Source: Devosia sp. A8/3-2 (GTDB lineage Bacteria; Pseudomonadota; Alphaproteobacteria; Rhizobiales; Devosiaceae). Taken from it: a stretch of 64,000 nt of DNA. The stretch is taken from the NCBI GenBank assembly GCA_025452255.1, contig CP104974.1, forward strand, positions 434,001-498,000, given 5' to 3'. Position numbers and translations under genes: made by a program. Every line of letters begins with the position of its first letter. Position 1 is the first letter of the stretch. Under the pieces are notes generated by a model. That model saw only the letters and a list, made by a program, of their open reading frames with translations. It was not told the DNA's origin and made no database searches. This document shows positions 1 to 10,833 of the stretch, piece after piece.

Positions 1-767
1 GGCTCACCAGCGCTGTTTCATCGATCAGTTCGGGGCGGGACACATTGACCACAAAGCTGCCCGGCTTCATCGCGGCCAGCCGCTCCGCGGAAAGGATGTG
101 AAAGGTCTCGCGGGTATGCGGGGTGTGCAGCGACACAATATCCACCGCGGCCAGCATGGCGTCCAGATCATCCCAATAGGTGGCTTCGAGCGGGGTTTCG
201 ATGGCCGGGGGCCGGCGGTTACGGGAGAAGTAATGGATATTGAGGCCAAAGGCCTTGGCGCGCTGGGCGACAGCGGTGCCGATACGGCCCATGCCGATAA
301 TGCCCAGCGCCTTGCCGCGCAGGCGATGGCCCAGCATGGAGGTTGGCGACCAGCCGGCCCAGACCCCGTCGCGCACCAGCATCTGGGTGCCTTCGACCAG
401 CCGGCGCGGCAAAGCCAGCATCAGCACCATGGCCATGTCGGCGGTATCTTCGGTGAGCACACTTGGCGTATTGGTGACGGTCAGCCCGGCCGCCCGGGCC
501 GCTTCTGACATCGATATTGTCCACGCCATTGCCGAATTGGGCGATCAGCCGCACTGATTTGGGCAGGCGGGCGACCAGATCGGCATCGATGCGGTCGGTG
601 ATGGAGCTGACGAGCACATCCTTGCCCGCAAGGCCTTCGATAATGTCATCGGCCGTCAGCGTGACATCGGCTTCGTTGACATCGGTTTCGAACAAAGTCG
701 CCATCCGCGCCTCGATGGTTTCGGGCAGGCGCCCGGTGACAAGAATCTTGGGTTTGGAGCTGGTCAT
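1..767 (-). CDS. D-isomer 2-hydroxyacid dehydrogenase (partial, C-terminus outside window)
   Basis: Family: NAD(P)-dependent reduction or oxidation of 2-hydroxy acids (glyoxylate/hydroxypyruvate reductase, phosphoglycerate dehydrogenase relatives); the exact substrate cannot be read. The N-terminal substrate-binding half ends in FGNGVDNIDV. The Rossmann half follows in another frame with GIIGMGRIGT (dinucleotide loop), then NVSRPELIDE, where relatives have the catalytic Arg/Glu region. The ATG at 767 is chosen; a TTG lies just before it. The frame breaks near position 506, where GTC-GAA-GCG reads GTCAGAAGCG (an extra A). The 3' end is cut by the window start. Confidence 0.85.
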
Positions 768-872
768 CAAGTTCCGGAGCGCGGCTGGACAGGCTTGTGG
801 AAAACCACACCTTCAGCGACCATTAAGGATCATCGCGTAGTGATAGGGCAAATCCAGATCTTCTGCAAAGTC

Positions 873-1462
873 ATGTTTGACGAGACCTCCGGCGCCCTGC
901 GCGTCCGCCATATCCAAGCCCCCCAAAGCCTCGTCCTTCGCATTGTCATGGTGTGCACGGCGCTGCTAGCGATGGCATGCGCCACGCCAGCCCGGGCGCA
1001 GGCGGATAATCCGAGCGGGCTGCCGCTGCCGCGCTTTGCCACCACGCGCTCCACCCCGATCAATGTGCGTGTCGGCCCCGGCACCAAATATGAAGTCGTC
1101 TGGACCTATCTCAAGTCCGGCATTCCCATCGAGATTATCCAGGAATTCGATACCCGGCGGAAGATTCGCGATGTGGATGGCGACGAAGGCTGGGTGCACC
1201 AGAACCTGCTTTCGGGAACCCGCGCCGGCTATGTCACGCCCGTCATGGCCAATAGCGAAATTGCCCTGCGCAGCGACAAATCCGACACTGCGGGCGTGCG
1301 CGCCCAGCTCGGCCCAGGCCTGCGGGTGCAGATCAAGGAATGCGACGGGGAATGGTGCGAGGTCAGCGCCGCCCAGCCGGGCAATGAACATCGCTCCTAT
1401 TCGGGCTATCTGCGCCAGGGAAGAAATCTGGGGCGTCTATCCCGACAGAATCGTTCGACTAA
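873..1462 (+). CDS. Exported SH3-domain protein
   Basis: Probable secreted or periplasmic protein with two bacterial SH3-like domains, usually linked to cell-wall binding. A hydrophobic segment ending in ATPARAQA looks like a signal peptide. The first SH3 repeat starts STPINVRVGPG and contains GWVHQNLLSG; the second contains LRSDKSD and GEWCEVS. The C-terminus GYLRQEEIWGVYPDESFD is recovered only after removing an extra G near 1416 (after CCAGG) and an extra A at 1447. With those corrections the stop is TAA at 1460-1462, overlapping the tail of the convergent FhuF-like gene. The start is uncertain; ATG 873 or ATG 947 are both possible. Confidence 0.75.
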
Positions 1463-2247
1463 TCCTGTTCGGCGACCGCATTGGCGGTCTGGCGCGCAAT
1501 GCGAGTCGCTTCGCCCTGTTTGGGGCATGAGGCGCAATAGGCTTTAGGCTCGATCAGATAATCAAGGCAACAGCCTTTGCGCGTTACGATGAGCACCTCG
1601 CGGCCGTTGCCCACGTCAATCCGGTCGAGCCGGCCCTGCCCAGCCAACCCCAAAGCCGCCAGCCAAAGCTGGGCGTAATCGTCTGCCATTGCTGCAGTAA
1701 TGCCGGGCTGCCATTGCGGCAGCCGGGCGATGATGGAGAGCATGCGATCGGCCAGCAGTCGCCGCGCCGGCAGCGGCTTGAGCTTCACAAGCACATTGAT
1801 CTCGTCCAGAAGGCTCGCGCAGAACGGGCGCAGGGCCGCCGCGGCGATCGGGATCAATTGTTCGGGCGTGCCGGATTGCTGCGGGCCGACCGGCAGGCGG
1901 TAGCCATCGGCATAGATGCCATGGACGCGCTGCGACAGCTGCCCGAGATCGGGCACGCCGCCGTGGATATGGGCGGCGATAACCGCCAGATAAGCGGGCT
2001 GCCACAAAAAATTGGTCCACAGCCGCACTGCCCAAAAGGCCGGCCCGGCCTTGGGATAGGTCTCGGCCAGATGCTGATGGAGCTGGCCCAGCACCACACT
2101 ATTATCGGCGTCCGGCCTGTACCAGCCGGGACGATGCCCGCCCGGCGCGCCCTTCATGAAGCCGGTGACGCGGGCGGCCGTGGCAATGAGCTGCGTGGTG
2201 CGGCTCGAAGCATCGTCGGCGGCAAAGAGATAATTGCGCGTCGTCAC
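1459..2247 (-). CDS. FhuF-like siderophore-iron reductase
   Basis: 262 residues, uninterrupted. FhuF-family proteins are cytosolic [2Fe-2S] proteins that reduce ferric iron from imported hydroxamate siderophores. The family C-terminal cysteine pattern is present: GCCLDYLIEPKAYCASC, giving C-C-x10-C-x2-C. The start is GTG at 2247. It lies 13 bases after the cutC stop and is probably co-transcribed with cutC. No siderophore receptor or transporter is adjacent. The presence of RirA and Irr in the same window fits an iron-responsive genome, but no iron box was found directly upstream. Confidence 0.8.
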   Translation of the reverse strand: MTTRNYLFAADDASSRTTQLIATAARVTGFMKGAPGGHRPGWYRPDADNSVVLGQLHQHLAETYPKAGPAFWAVRLWTNFLWQPAYLAVIAAHIHGGVPDLGQLSQRVHGIYADGYRLPVGPQQSGTPEQLIPIAAAALRPFCASLLDEINVLVKLKPLPARRLLADRMLSIIARLPQWQPGITAAMADDYAQLWLAALGLAGQGRLDRIDVGNGREVLIVTRKGCCLDYLIEPKAYCASCPKQGEATRIARQTANAVAEQD

Positions 2248-2260
2248 TTGGATGACAGCG

Positions 2261-3014
2261 TCAGGCCGCCCCGGCCGCTGCGATGGTGGCGCGCACCGCG
2301 TCCTCGTCGGTCACGGTGATTTCATATTCGCGCTCGATGGCCGTGCCGCCCATGCCGACATGGGGATTGCGGAAGGCCATAGTACTTTTGAGCGTCTTGA
2401 GCGCCGCGAAATGCATCTCATCGACGCCGGTGGCACGCCGCACTCGGGCGATATTGTTTTGATCCAGCGCCCCACAGGCCATGACCACGATGCGCCCATC
2501 GGCAATGGCGGCGGTATCCTTGAGGATGTCGATGCCTTCAACGGCCGTATCGCGCTGCCCGCTGGTCAACACGCGATCGACACCGGCGCGCACCAGCGCC
2601 TCGATGGCCGCGCGATAGTCGCGCGTCATGTCGAAAGCACGGTGGCAGGTAACTTTCATGGGACGCGCAGCATCGACCAGCGCCTTGGTGCGCACTTCAT
2701 CGATCTCGCCATCGGCCGTGAGGCAGCCGATGACCACGCCCACCACGCCAAGATCGCGCATGGCCTTGATGTCCTCTACCATGCTGGCGAATTCCAGCTC
2801 GGAATAGAGAAAGTCGCCGCCGCGGGCGGATAATGACGTGGAAGGGAATGGTAGCGACCCGCAGGGCTTCGCGCACCACGCCCGAGCTCGGTGTCAGCCC
2901 GCCTTCGAGCAGGCTCGCGCATAGCTCCACCCGATCGGCACCGGCTTGCTGGGCGGCAACCAGACCATCAGTGCCTTCGACGCAAATCTCGATCTTGAAC
3001 GGGTGGCGCGGCAT
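2261..3014 (-). CDS. cutC: Copper homeostasis protein CutC
   Basis: CutC-family TIM-barrel protein, historically tied to copper tolerance; its molecular function is unsettled. Recognisable segments are KIEICVEG, AGADRVELCASLLEGGLTPS, FHVIIRPRGGDF, TCHRAFD, RVLTSGQ and MACGALDQNN, in family order. The start at 3014 follows a good Shine-Dalgarno sequence (AGGAGA, seven bases before). A single base is missing near 2822 (CCGCGCGGC reads CCGCGGC), splitting the gene into two frames; the intact protein would be about 250 residues. First gene of a probable cutC-fhuF transcript. Confidence 0.88.
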
Positions 3015-3198
3015 CAATGGTCTCCTATTGGTATGGCATTGGATAGCCGTCAACCGGGCGTCCAGCAAGGAGATTTCAGCTTGGGACCGATGCCTATAAC
3101 TTGAGCATAGGTAATAGTGCGCTGTGGAAATTGACGAAGCATCAACACATGCGGCGCAGGCTTAGAGGCAGAAATCACGGCTTGCTGGGGGGCTTATT

Positions 3199-3627
3199 AT
3201 GCGATCCCGTTTTGTATCGTGGGCTCGCGACGACCGGGCGACCTCTGCCGTGGAGTTCGCCATTCTGACGCCGGTCTTCCTGCTGCTGTTAACCGGCATG
3301 CTGGCTTATGGCATTTATTTCGGCGCCGCTCATTCCTTGCAGCAATTGTCCGCCGATGCGGCGCGAACCGCGATTGCCGGGCTCAACCAGACCGAACGCA
3401 ACCGCTCGGTCGAGGAATTTCTCGACGACAATGCCGCCAGCTACATGCTGATCGAGCGGTCCCGCCTGACCTATACGATCGGCGACAGCACGACCGATCC
3501 CAACCAGTACCGCGTTACCCTGCGCTACGACGCCTCGGATCTGCCGATCTGGAACCTCTATGTGCCGCTGCCGCTGCCCAGCCAGGAGATCGCCTATAGC
3601 TCGACCATTCGCCGGGGCGGTATATGA
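3199..3627 (+). CDS. TadE-like pilus assembly protein
   Basis: 142 residues with one N-terminal membrane helix (VEFAILTPVFLLLLTGMLAYGIYF) preceded by a short basic segment and the TadE hallmark SAVEFAIL. TadE-like pseudopilins belong to Tad/Flp pilus secretion systems. The gene overlaps the next one by four bases (ATGA), so the pair is translationally coupled. No tad ATPase, secretin or prepilin peptidase lies nearby, so this is an outlying pair. Confidence 0.8.
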   Translation: MRSRFVSWARDDRATSAVEFAILTPVFLLLLTGMLAYGIYFGAAHSLQQLSADAARTAIAGLNQTERNRSVEEFLDDNAASYMLIERSRLTYTIGDSTTDPNQYRVTLRYDASDLPIWNLYVPLPLPSQEIAYSSTIRRGGI

Positions 3628-5275
3628 AACTTTGGCGACGGTTCTGCGCCGATCAGCAAGGCAATATGGCGATAATGTTCGCCGCAGGCTTTGTCGTGGC
3701 CAGCATTGTCGCCGCCATCGCGGTGGATGCGGCCGCAATTTACCATGAGCGACGAGGCGTCCAGAACGGGGTAGATCTGGCGGCCTCGGCAGCGGCCAAT
3801 AACCCTGCCGCCGCCCAGAGCGTTGCCTATAGCACGCTGATTGATGCCGGGCTGATGAGCGCCGGATCGCAAGCTGGGCTCACGGTGGTGACAGGTAATT
3901 ACAATCCCGATCCGGCAGTAGCCGTCGAAAGCCGCTTCGTCGCCAATAAGTCCCCAACCAATGCCGTCCGCGTCTCATTCAGCAAACCGGGCACGCTGTT
4001 TTTTGCCAATGGCTGGGCAGAGCCGCCGACACTGGATGCCTCAGCCACTGCTACGGTCACCCCGCAAGTGGCGTTTTCGGTGGGGTCGTGGTTGGCCAAG
4101 GTGGAAGGCAGGGCGATCAATGGCCTGCTCAACGGGTTGCTTGGCACCAATATCGAGCTGTCCCCGGCCGACTATAACGGGCTGGTCAGTGCGAAAGTCG
4201 ATCTCTTTGCCTTTCTCGACAAGCTTGCCAATCGGCTGGGCGTGAGCGTGGGGACTTATAACGACTTGCTGGCCATGCGTGCCGATCATGGGCAATTGGC
4301 CATGGCGCTGGCCGACCTGCTGACGGGGGTGCAGCGCACGGCCATGCTCAAACTGGCCAATACGGCAGGGCATAATGGTACGCTGCCGATCGGCAAGCTG
4401 CTGCAACTGGGCGGGCTGGGCGATTTCGACATCGGCACCGGCGCAGCCAATGGGTTGTTCACCAAAATTTCCGCGCTGGACCTGCTATCGGCCAGTGCAT
4501 CGCTCAGTGATGGCAAGCATCAGGTCAATGTCGGCATCGACCTGAAAGTGCCGGGACTTCTGGATGTGACCACGACCGTTACCGTCGGCGAACCGCCACA
4601 GGGCGGCAGCTGGTATGCGATAGGGCCGACCAATACGGTCGTGCGAACGGCCCAGTGCGTCTCAGCTCGGAGATTCGCCTCAGACTCACCTTGCTGGCAA
4701 TCCTGCCCCTCATCGAAGTGAATTTGCCGCTGCATGTGCAGGTGGCGCATTCGGAGGCCAGTGTCGCATCCGCCACCTGTCCCACCGGCACCAACCCCTC
4801 CGGCTCGGCCGTAATCAATACACGGCCCGGAGTGGCCAAGATCATTGTGGGGGAAGTGACCAATTTCAACAGTTTTGACAAGCCGGTGGTCGAAAGCCCC
4901 ACCAAACTGCTCACTTTGCTCGGCATCCCGATCACGGCTTTCGCCAAGGTCGAGATTGCGCAGATGACACCCGTGCCGCTGTCTTTCTCGGCGAGCGAGA
5001 TCGCGGCCAATACCGTCAAGACAGCCAAGACTACGGCAATACTGGGATCGCTGCTCGGCACCCTGCTGGGCAATCTGCAACTGGGAGGCCTGCTGGGGCT
5101 GGGCGAGTTGCTTTCTGCGCTGCTCGTACCGGCGCTCAAGGCCCTGCTCGTTCCCCGGCGGCACCGCTGGACCCGATCCTTACCGGCCTGCTCGAGGCCC
5201 CGGGTGTCTCTGCTCGGCGAGGCTGATGTGCAGGTCTATGGCGTGCGCTGTACCCATCCGGTGCTGGTCGGCTAA
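3624..5275 (+). CDS. TadG-like pilus-associated protein
   Basis: Starts with MKLWRRFCADQQGNMAIMFA and one membrane helix, the usual N-terminus of TadG (DUF2134-type) proteins, followed by a long extracytoplasmic region rich in LLG/LLN segments. There is no clear von Willebrand domain. Reading continues in a second frame after position 4655, where GCCCAGGTGCG has lost a G, and reaches a TAA at 5273-5275. Around 5155-5210 the frame again looks locally shifted and restored (APLDPILTGLLEAPG reads in another frame). Expected length is about 550 residues. Confidence 0.7.
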
Positions 5276-5305
5276 TACCCCCAAAATCCCCGCTTCCAAT
5301 CCCGC

Positions 5306-5345
5306 TTGACACATCCGCTTAGTGTGCTACAAAACTAATACACTA
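5306..5345 (+). promoter_or_regulatory. Promoter and GntR-type operator of the ABC operon
   Basis: TTGACA (5306-5311), 16 bases, then TACAAA (5328-5333) forms a sigma-70-like promoter. A dyad TAGTGT (5320-5325) / ACACTA (5340-5345) covers the -10 element. YtrA-type GntR regulators commonly repress their own transporter operon through such dyads, so autoregulation is a reasonable inference. Confidence 0.6.
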
Positions 5346-5359
5346 CACAGGCACAACAC

Positions 5360-5745
5360 ATGGATGATTTTCACACCAGCCAGCCGATCTTCGTGCAGAT
5401 CCGGCAGCGGCTTATCGAGATGATCCTGCGCGGCGCGGCGGCGGAAGGGGATGCCCTGCCATCAGTGCGCCAGATTGCCGGAGACCTTTCGGTCAATCCG
5501 CTGACGGTCACCAAGGCATTCAAGCGCTGGTCGATATCGGGGTGGTGGAAAAACGAAGGGGACTGGGCATGTTCGTCAAAACCGGGGCGCGGGCCGAATT
5601 GCTCGCCCATGAACGGGACAAATTCCTCAAGGAAGACTGGCCCCGCATCGCCGCCCAAATTGCCGCGCTCGAACTGGACGTGGCCACTCTGCTTGCAAAA
5701 ATTCCCACTCCTCCTCCCGCACAAGGGCTGATCAAAAATGACTGA
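5360..5745 (+). CDS. GntR family regulator, YtrA type
   Basis: Short GntR regulator (about 128 residues) with an N-terminal winged helix: QPIFVQIRQRL, LPSVRQIAGDLSVNPLTVTKAF, then VVEKRRGLGMFV. There is no large effector domain, as in YtrA-type proteins that sit before ABC transporter genes. One C is missing near 5520 (TTCCAAGCG reads TTCAAGCG), splitting the helix-turn-helix from the wing. The stop overlaps the start of the ABC ATPase (ATGACTGA), indicating an operon. Confidence 0.85.
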
Positions 5746-6637
5746 TCTTTCCGTTTCGGTCCGAACCCATTGTCTCCGCTCGTGGCCTACGCAAGAAATT
5801 CGGCGGCAAGGAAATCCTGCATGGGCTGGATTTCGATATTCCGCCCGGCCGTATCTATGGCCTGATTGGCCACAATGGCGCCGGCAAGACCACGACCCTC
5901 AACGCCATGCTGGGCCTGACCAATTGCGAAGGCACCATTCGCGTCTCGGGTGAAGACCCCTTCGCCAAGCGCGCCAAGCTAATGGAGAATGTCGCCTTCA
6001 TCTCGGACGTGGCCAGCCTGCCGCGCTTTTTGCGGGTGCGGGAGCTGTTTGCCCTGCTCTCTAATATTCATCCCAATTTCAGCCGGGCCAAGGCGCAGAG
6101 CTTCCTAACGGGCACCGACATCAAGCCCGACATGAAGATCAAGACCCTGAGCAAGGGTATGATCGCGCAGCTGCATCTGGCCGTGGTGATGGCGATCGAC
6201 GCCAAGCTGCTCGTGCTCGACGAGCCGACGCTGGGCCTCGACATCACCTATCGCAAGCGCTTCTACCGGCGGCTCTTGGAAGACTACATGACCGAGGAGC
6301 GCACCCTGCTCATCACCACCCACCGGTGGACGAAATCGAGTTCATGCTCTCCGACATCATGTTCATCCGCGATGGCGAATTGATCCTGCATATGCAGATG
6401 GAGACGGTGAACGACAAATTCACCCAATTGGTGGTCAACGACGCCGCTTCGCAGGCAGAAGCGCAGGCGCATGGGCCCGTCTATGAAGAAACGCGCTTTG
6501 GGCAGACGGTGATGATCTTTGACGGGGTCGATCGCGCCGTGCTCGAACCCTTTGGCAAGCTTTCCACCCCGACCCTGTCGGACCTGTTCGTGGCGCTGAT
6601 GCAGCGGCCCACCGCCAATCCGGAGCCCGCCCAATGA
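5738..6637 (+). CDS. ABC transporter ATP-binding protein
   Basis: ATPase of a small ABC exporter of the YtrB/CcmA-like class. Walker A is GHNGAGKTTTL, the signature is TLSKGM and Walker B is LLVLDEPTLGLD, followed by the H-loop TTH. Two frame breaks are visible: near 5760 (before EPIVSARGLRKKF) and at 6324, where CACCAGGTGGAC has lost its A. The reconstructed protein is about 299 residues. It overlaps both neighbours (GntR stop, permease start ATGA), so GntR-ATPase-permease form one operon. Substrate unknown. Confidence 0.85.
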
Positions 6638-7528
6638 AGGCTTTCATTGCCACGGTGCGACGCGAGTTCATCGAGCATAAGGGGGCCTTTCTTTATGGCC
6701 CGCTGCTGCTGGTCGTGCTGCTGTTTGGCGCTGCGATCTGGCCTTCACCGTGGGCCGCGTTGACGCGCGGTTCTCGGGCGCCATGTTCACAGTCGCGCCG
6801 CTGCGCATCTATGAGCTGGGTTTCCTCGGCTTCGGCATTGCACGGTCGCTTTATCTCACCGCCACGCTATTCTTTTACTGCGCTGATGGGTTTGCGGCCG
6901 ACAAGCGCAACAATTCCATGCTGTTCTGGAAGTCCATGCCGGTCACGGATTTCAAGGTGCTGCTCAGCAAGCTTGTTGCTGCCATCACCATCCTGCCCGG
7001 CACGGTCTATGGCGTGGCGCTGCTGAGCGGGTTGCTGCTCTATGGCGTGGCGTTCGTCACCACCATGATCAACGGCACCGGCAGCTTTGCCGCATTGGGC
7101 AGCATTGCGGCGGTCTATGGCCATGTGGCGCTGGCAATCTCGGTCACCATGATCTGCGGCCTGCTCTGGTATCTGCCCTTCATGGCGCTGGTCGGTGCAT
7201 TGGCGACCGCCATCGGCCGCTGGGCTATCCCGGTGTCGCTGCTGCTGCCATCCATCGTGGCCATGCTCGAATGGGTCACCACAGGCGGATTGCATCCCTT
7301 CACCACTCACACTAGGACTATATGGGCTATCGCACCACCTTCCCGCTGACCGAGGACGGCTATATCGACGTCTGGTTCTCGGGTAAGGAGCCCTTCAACG
7401 CGATCAGCTACGCCACCGACCTGATCGCCCGCATGGATTGGACGCAAGTGGGCATCGGCGCCGCTTTCGCGCTGGTTTGCCTTTATGTCGCGAGTGAGTA
7501 CCGGCGGCGAAGCAATGCCAACGGATAA
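6634..7528 (+). CDS. ABC-2 type permease
   Basis: Membrane partner of the preceding ATPase. About six hydrophobic segments can be read, for example LYGPLLLVVLLFGA, VALLSGLLLYGVAFV, LWYLPFMALVGALATAI and VSLLLPSIVAMLEWV. The N-terminal MKAFIATVRREFIEHKGAF is typical of ABC-2 permeases. Frames break near 6735 and 7315. The stop lies just before a bidirectional terminator. Substrate cannot be inferred; YtrA-linked exporters often deal with cell-envelope stress. Confidence 0.75.
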
Positions 7529-7543
7529 GCCCTAAGGCGAGAT

Positions 7544-7577
7544 AAAGAAAAGCCCCGCAGCGTGCGGGCTTTTCTTT
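7544..7577. terminator. Bidirectional terminator between convergent genes
   Basis: Inverted repeat AAAGAAAAGCCCcGC / GCGGGCTTTTCTTT with an A-tract on one side and T-tract on the other, so it can end both the ABC permease operon (+) and the ABC-F gene (-). Confidence 0.85.
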
Positions 7578-7591
7578 GCGGTAGCTGGTGG

Positions 7592-9400
7592 CTACCCCTC
7601 GATCTCTTCCCGAAGCAATTCCAATTCCAGCCATTGTTCCTCGGCGGCGGCGCGCTTGGTTTCGGCCGCGGCGAGGGCCTTGGATTTGGCGGCAAAGCTG
7701 GCCGGGTCCTTGGCATAGAGGCTGCCATCGGCCGGGGCGGCGTTGAGCGTCTTGATCTCGGCCTCGAGCTTTTCGATATCCTTGGGCAGGGTCTCGAGCG
7801 CGTGCTTTTCCTTGAAGGAGAGCTTGCGCTTGGCGGTGGCGGCCGTGGTCTGGGCTAGCGCTGTCTTGCCGGCGCGATGAGCCTTGGTGATGGCGGCGCG
7901 GGCGTTGACGCCTTCGCCGCGCTGGATGACCATGTCGGAATAGCCGCCGGCATATTCGGTCCACATGCCCTCGCCCTCGGCGATGATCACCGAGGTGGCA
8001 ACGCGGTCGAGGAAATCACGATCATGGCTGACCACGATCGCCGTGCCGGCATAGTCCGACACCATTTCCTCGAGCAGATCGAGGGTTTCGAGATCCAGAT
8101 CATTGGTCGGCTCGTCCAGCACCGGGAAATTGGAGGGCAGCGAAAGGGCACGAGCCAGCGCCACGCGGGCACGTTCGCCGCCGGAGAGCTTGCCGATCGG
8201 AGTATTGGCCTGTTCGGGCGTGAACAGAAAATCCTTCATATAGCCCACGACATGGCGCGCCTCGCCATTGATGTGGATCGTGTCGCTGCCCCCGCCAGTC
8301 AGCGCGTCCTTGAGGCGGGTTTCGGGCAAGAGCTTGGCGCGGCCCTGATCCAGCATGGCCAGTTCCAGCGCTGAACCCAGCTTGATCTTGCCGCTATCGG
8401 GCTCAAGCAACCCGGTCAGCATCTTGATCAGCGTGGTCTTGCCCGCGCCATTGGGGCCAACAATGCCGATACGGTCACCGCGCAGCACGCGGGTGGAAAA
8501 ATCATTGACGATGACGCGGTCGCCATAGGTCTTGGTGATATTTTCGGCTTCAACCACCAGCGCCTGAAGTGCGGCCTTCCGACACATTCATATTCACCGC
8601 GCCGGTCACGCGGCGCTGCTCGCGCCGGTCCTGCCGCAGATTGCCCGAGCGTTCGAGGCGCCCAACATTGCGCTTGCGGCGGGCGGTGACGCCGTAACGC
8701 AGCCAATGCTCTTCGCGCACGATCTGGCGATCAGAGCTTATGGCAGTCGCGCTCTTCTTCTTCCAGCACTGTGTCGCGCCGGGCTTCAAAGGCAGAAAAA
8801 CCCTTGTCGAGCCGGCGGGTGAGGCCGCAGTCGAGCCAGACGGTGGCGCGGGTGAGATCGGAGAGGAAGCGGCGATCGTGGCTGATCAGCACCATGGCCG
8901 AGCGCAGGGAATTGAGTTCGGCCTGCAGCCATTCGATAGCCGGCAGATCAAGATGGTTGGTCGGCTCGTCCAGCAGCAGGATATCGGGCTTGGGCGCCAG
9001 CACCCCGCTAAAGCCGCCCGGCGGCCTTCGCCACCGGAGAGATTTTGGGGCTTTCCTCGCCGGTCAGGCCCAGCGAATTGAGCAGATATTGTGCGCGATA
9101 AATGTCGTCGCCCGGTCCAAGACCCGCTTCGACATAGGCGAGCGTCGTGGCAAAGGCTGACAGATCAGGCTCTTGCGGCAGATAGCGCACGGTGGCGCTG
9201 GGCTCGACAAAGCGCACCCCGCCATCATGCTGCACGTCGCCGGCGGCAATCTTGAGCAGGGTCGACTTGCCCGAACCATTGCGGCCCACCAGCGCGATGC
9301 GCTGGCCGGGCGAGACGATCAGCTCGGCGCTTTCGAGCAGCGTGGTGCCGCCAAAGGTCAGGTGAATATTCTGGAGCGAGAGAAGTGGTGCAGCGGCCAT
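7592..9400 (-). CDS. uup: ABC-F family ATPase (Uup-like)
   Basis: Soluble twin-ATPase protein of the ABC-F class, which acts on ribosomes or on DNA precise excision (Uup). First cassette: GRNGSGKSTLL and LLLDEPTNHLD. Second cassette: GPNGAGKTTLI, LSGGERARVALARAL and VLDEPTNDLD. It ends in a charged coiled-coil tail (KLEAEIKTLN to LELLREEIEG), which is characteristic of Uup. The ATG at 9400 is chosen. Frames break near 9030, 8745 and 8570; otherwise a full-length protein of about 600 residues is encoded. Confidence 0.85.
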
Positions 9401-9717
9401 GGGGATCCCGGATTTCCGGCCCGGATAGATCACAGGCGGTCCGCCAGATCAATGCGCGCAAAAAGGCTGGTCAGGGCGTTGAGGACCCTGACCAGCCCGG
9501 GGAGACGGTAGCAGCAAGCCCCGTCGTGCCGCTCGCAGCGCCGGCAGACCTACCCCTCAGGCCAGTGTCAGCGCTTGCGATGACTGGAGAAAACCATATA
9601 TAATCATGACTGTCAAACTCATATTTATGGAAATTCGCCGTGGAGTTGGCGACGTTGTGAACGCAAAACGCCGCCGCGGCGAACCGAGGCAGCGTCAGTG
9701 CAGAAAGACGGCTGAAA
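9401..9717. other. Intergenic region, no gene seen
   Basis: 317 bases between the start of the ABC-F gene and the end of rirA. It should hold the promoter of the ABC-F gene. No convincing coding frame, RNA or strong terminator was seen. A small AT-rich patch lies near 9590-9630. Confidence 0.4.
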
Positions 9718-10181
9718 TTATTCAGCGGGCACCATCATGGCGTCGACCGTATTGAGGCCGAGGCGATCGCGAATGGAGCGTTTCTTGCTGGCTAGATCGG
9801 CGATGGTGTATTTTTGCAGAACGGTGAAGAAAGCGCCCAGCGCCTCGCGCAGCGCACCGTTAAGATCGCATTCCCCGATCAGCGGGCAATCGGCGCCGTC
9901 CTCGAAGCATTCGGCAAGGGCGAAATTTTCTTCGGTGAGGCGGATGGTGTCGAGCAGGGTGATCTGTTCGGCGGGCTTACCCAGCTTGATGCCGCCATGG
10001 CGGCCGCGCACTGCTTTCTGATCAACCCGTTTTCCACCAGCGGCTTGATCAGCTTGAACAGGAAGAGTTCGGAAATGTTGTACGCCTTGGCGATATCAGC
10101 GACGCGGCTGAGCCCAGGCTCGTTCACCGCGCAATAGACCAGGGCGCGAATGGCATAATTGGATTGACGCGTCAGTCTCAC
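9718..10181 (-). CDS. rirA: Rrf2 family iron regulator RirA
   Basis: Rrf2-type winged-helix repressor with the RirA signature. The N-terminus MRLTRQSNYAIRALVYCAVN is followed by AKAYNISELFLFKLIKPL (recognition helix) and RGRHGGIKLGKPA (wing). The three cluster cysteines appear as ECFEDGADCPLIGEC. RirA senses Fe-S cluster status and represses iron uptake in Hyphomicrobiales when iron is plentiful. A frame break lies near 10018 (ENGLI to AVRGRHGG). An ICE-like half site TTCTAAA (10306-10312) sits upstream, so control by Irr is possible but weakly supported. Confidence 0.88.
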
Positions 10182-10378
10182 GTATGGACCTTTCTGCCGA
10201 GTCGGAACCCGGATCGTACAGTCTGCGGCGCGGCCAAAAATGGCGGGCGCTCAGGGCGTTGATATTGCTGCAAGCACGCTTGAACTGTTCGCCAGCTTAT
10301 AACCATTCTAAAATAAGTCAACTAAACCTGAACGATCAATTCAAGTTTGCGTAAGGCGGCGCGATGCTGGACAGCGAC

Positions 10379-10401
10379 TTAAATTCCTCCTATGAATTTA
10401 A
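10379..10401. promoter_or_regulatory. Perfect dyad before the HU-like gene
   Basis: TTAAATTC (10379-10386), seven bases, GAATTTAA (10394-10401). Perfect 8-base arms placed about 20 bases before the GTG start of the HU-like gene. It could be an operator or a hairpin in the leader; there is no T-tract for a terminator. Confidence 0.5.
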
Positions 10402-10421
10402 TAGGGGCAGGAAGGACAATC

Positions 10422-10781
10422 GTGAGCAAGACCATTACGCGTGCAATGCTCAGCGAAGCTGCAGCTCGAAAGACCGGTATTTCCAAAAACAGAAGTGGCC
10501 GCGATTGGCGAGGCCATGTTCGCCCTGATCGGGGAAGCATTGATGGCGGGTGAAGGCGTCAAGCTCACCGCCTTCGGTTCGCTGCAGGTCCGCCCCCGTG
10601 CCGAGCGGCTCGGCCGCAATCCCCGCACCGGCACGGAGCATCGGATTTCCCGCGCCATACCGTGATCTTCACGCCCAGCATGCAATTGCGCGACCAACTC
10701 GACACGGCGATCAGCCATGCCGCAGCCAAGCCAAAACCGCGCAAGCGCAGCTGGGATGCCGAAGCCGCCCATCCGCGCTGA
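10422..10781 (+). CDS. HU/IHF family DNA-binding protein
   Basis: Nucleoid-type DNA-binding protein, about 119 residues. The alpha-helical dimer part (LSEAAARKTGIS, EAMFALIGEALMAGEGVKL) is followed by FGSLQVRPRAER, GRNPRTG (the DNA-inserting beta-arm motif) and TVIFTPSMQLRDQL. It carries a basic tail (AAAKPKPRKRSWDAEA) beyond the usual 90-95 residues, so it is not a standard HU or IHF subunit. The GTG start at 10422 follows GGAAGGA. Frame breaks lie near 10480 (A-run before GAAGTGGCC) and 10653. Confidence 0.8.
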
Positions 10782-10833
10782 CGGCTAGGCTTTTAATCCA
10801 GAAATCTGTGAGAGCGATGCCGCGTGCGCTCGC

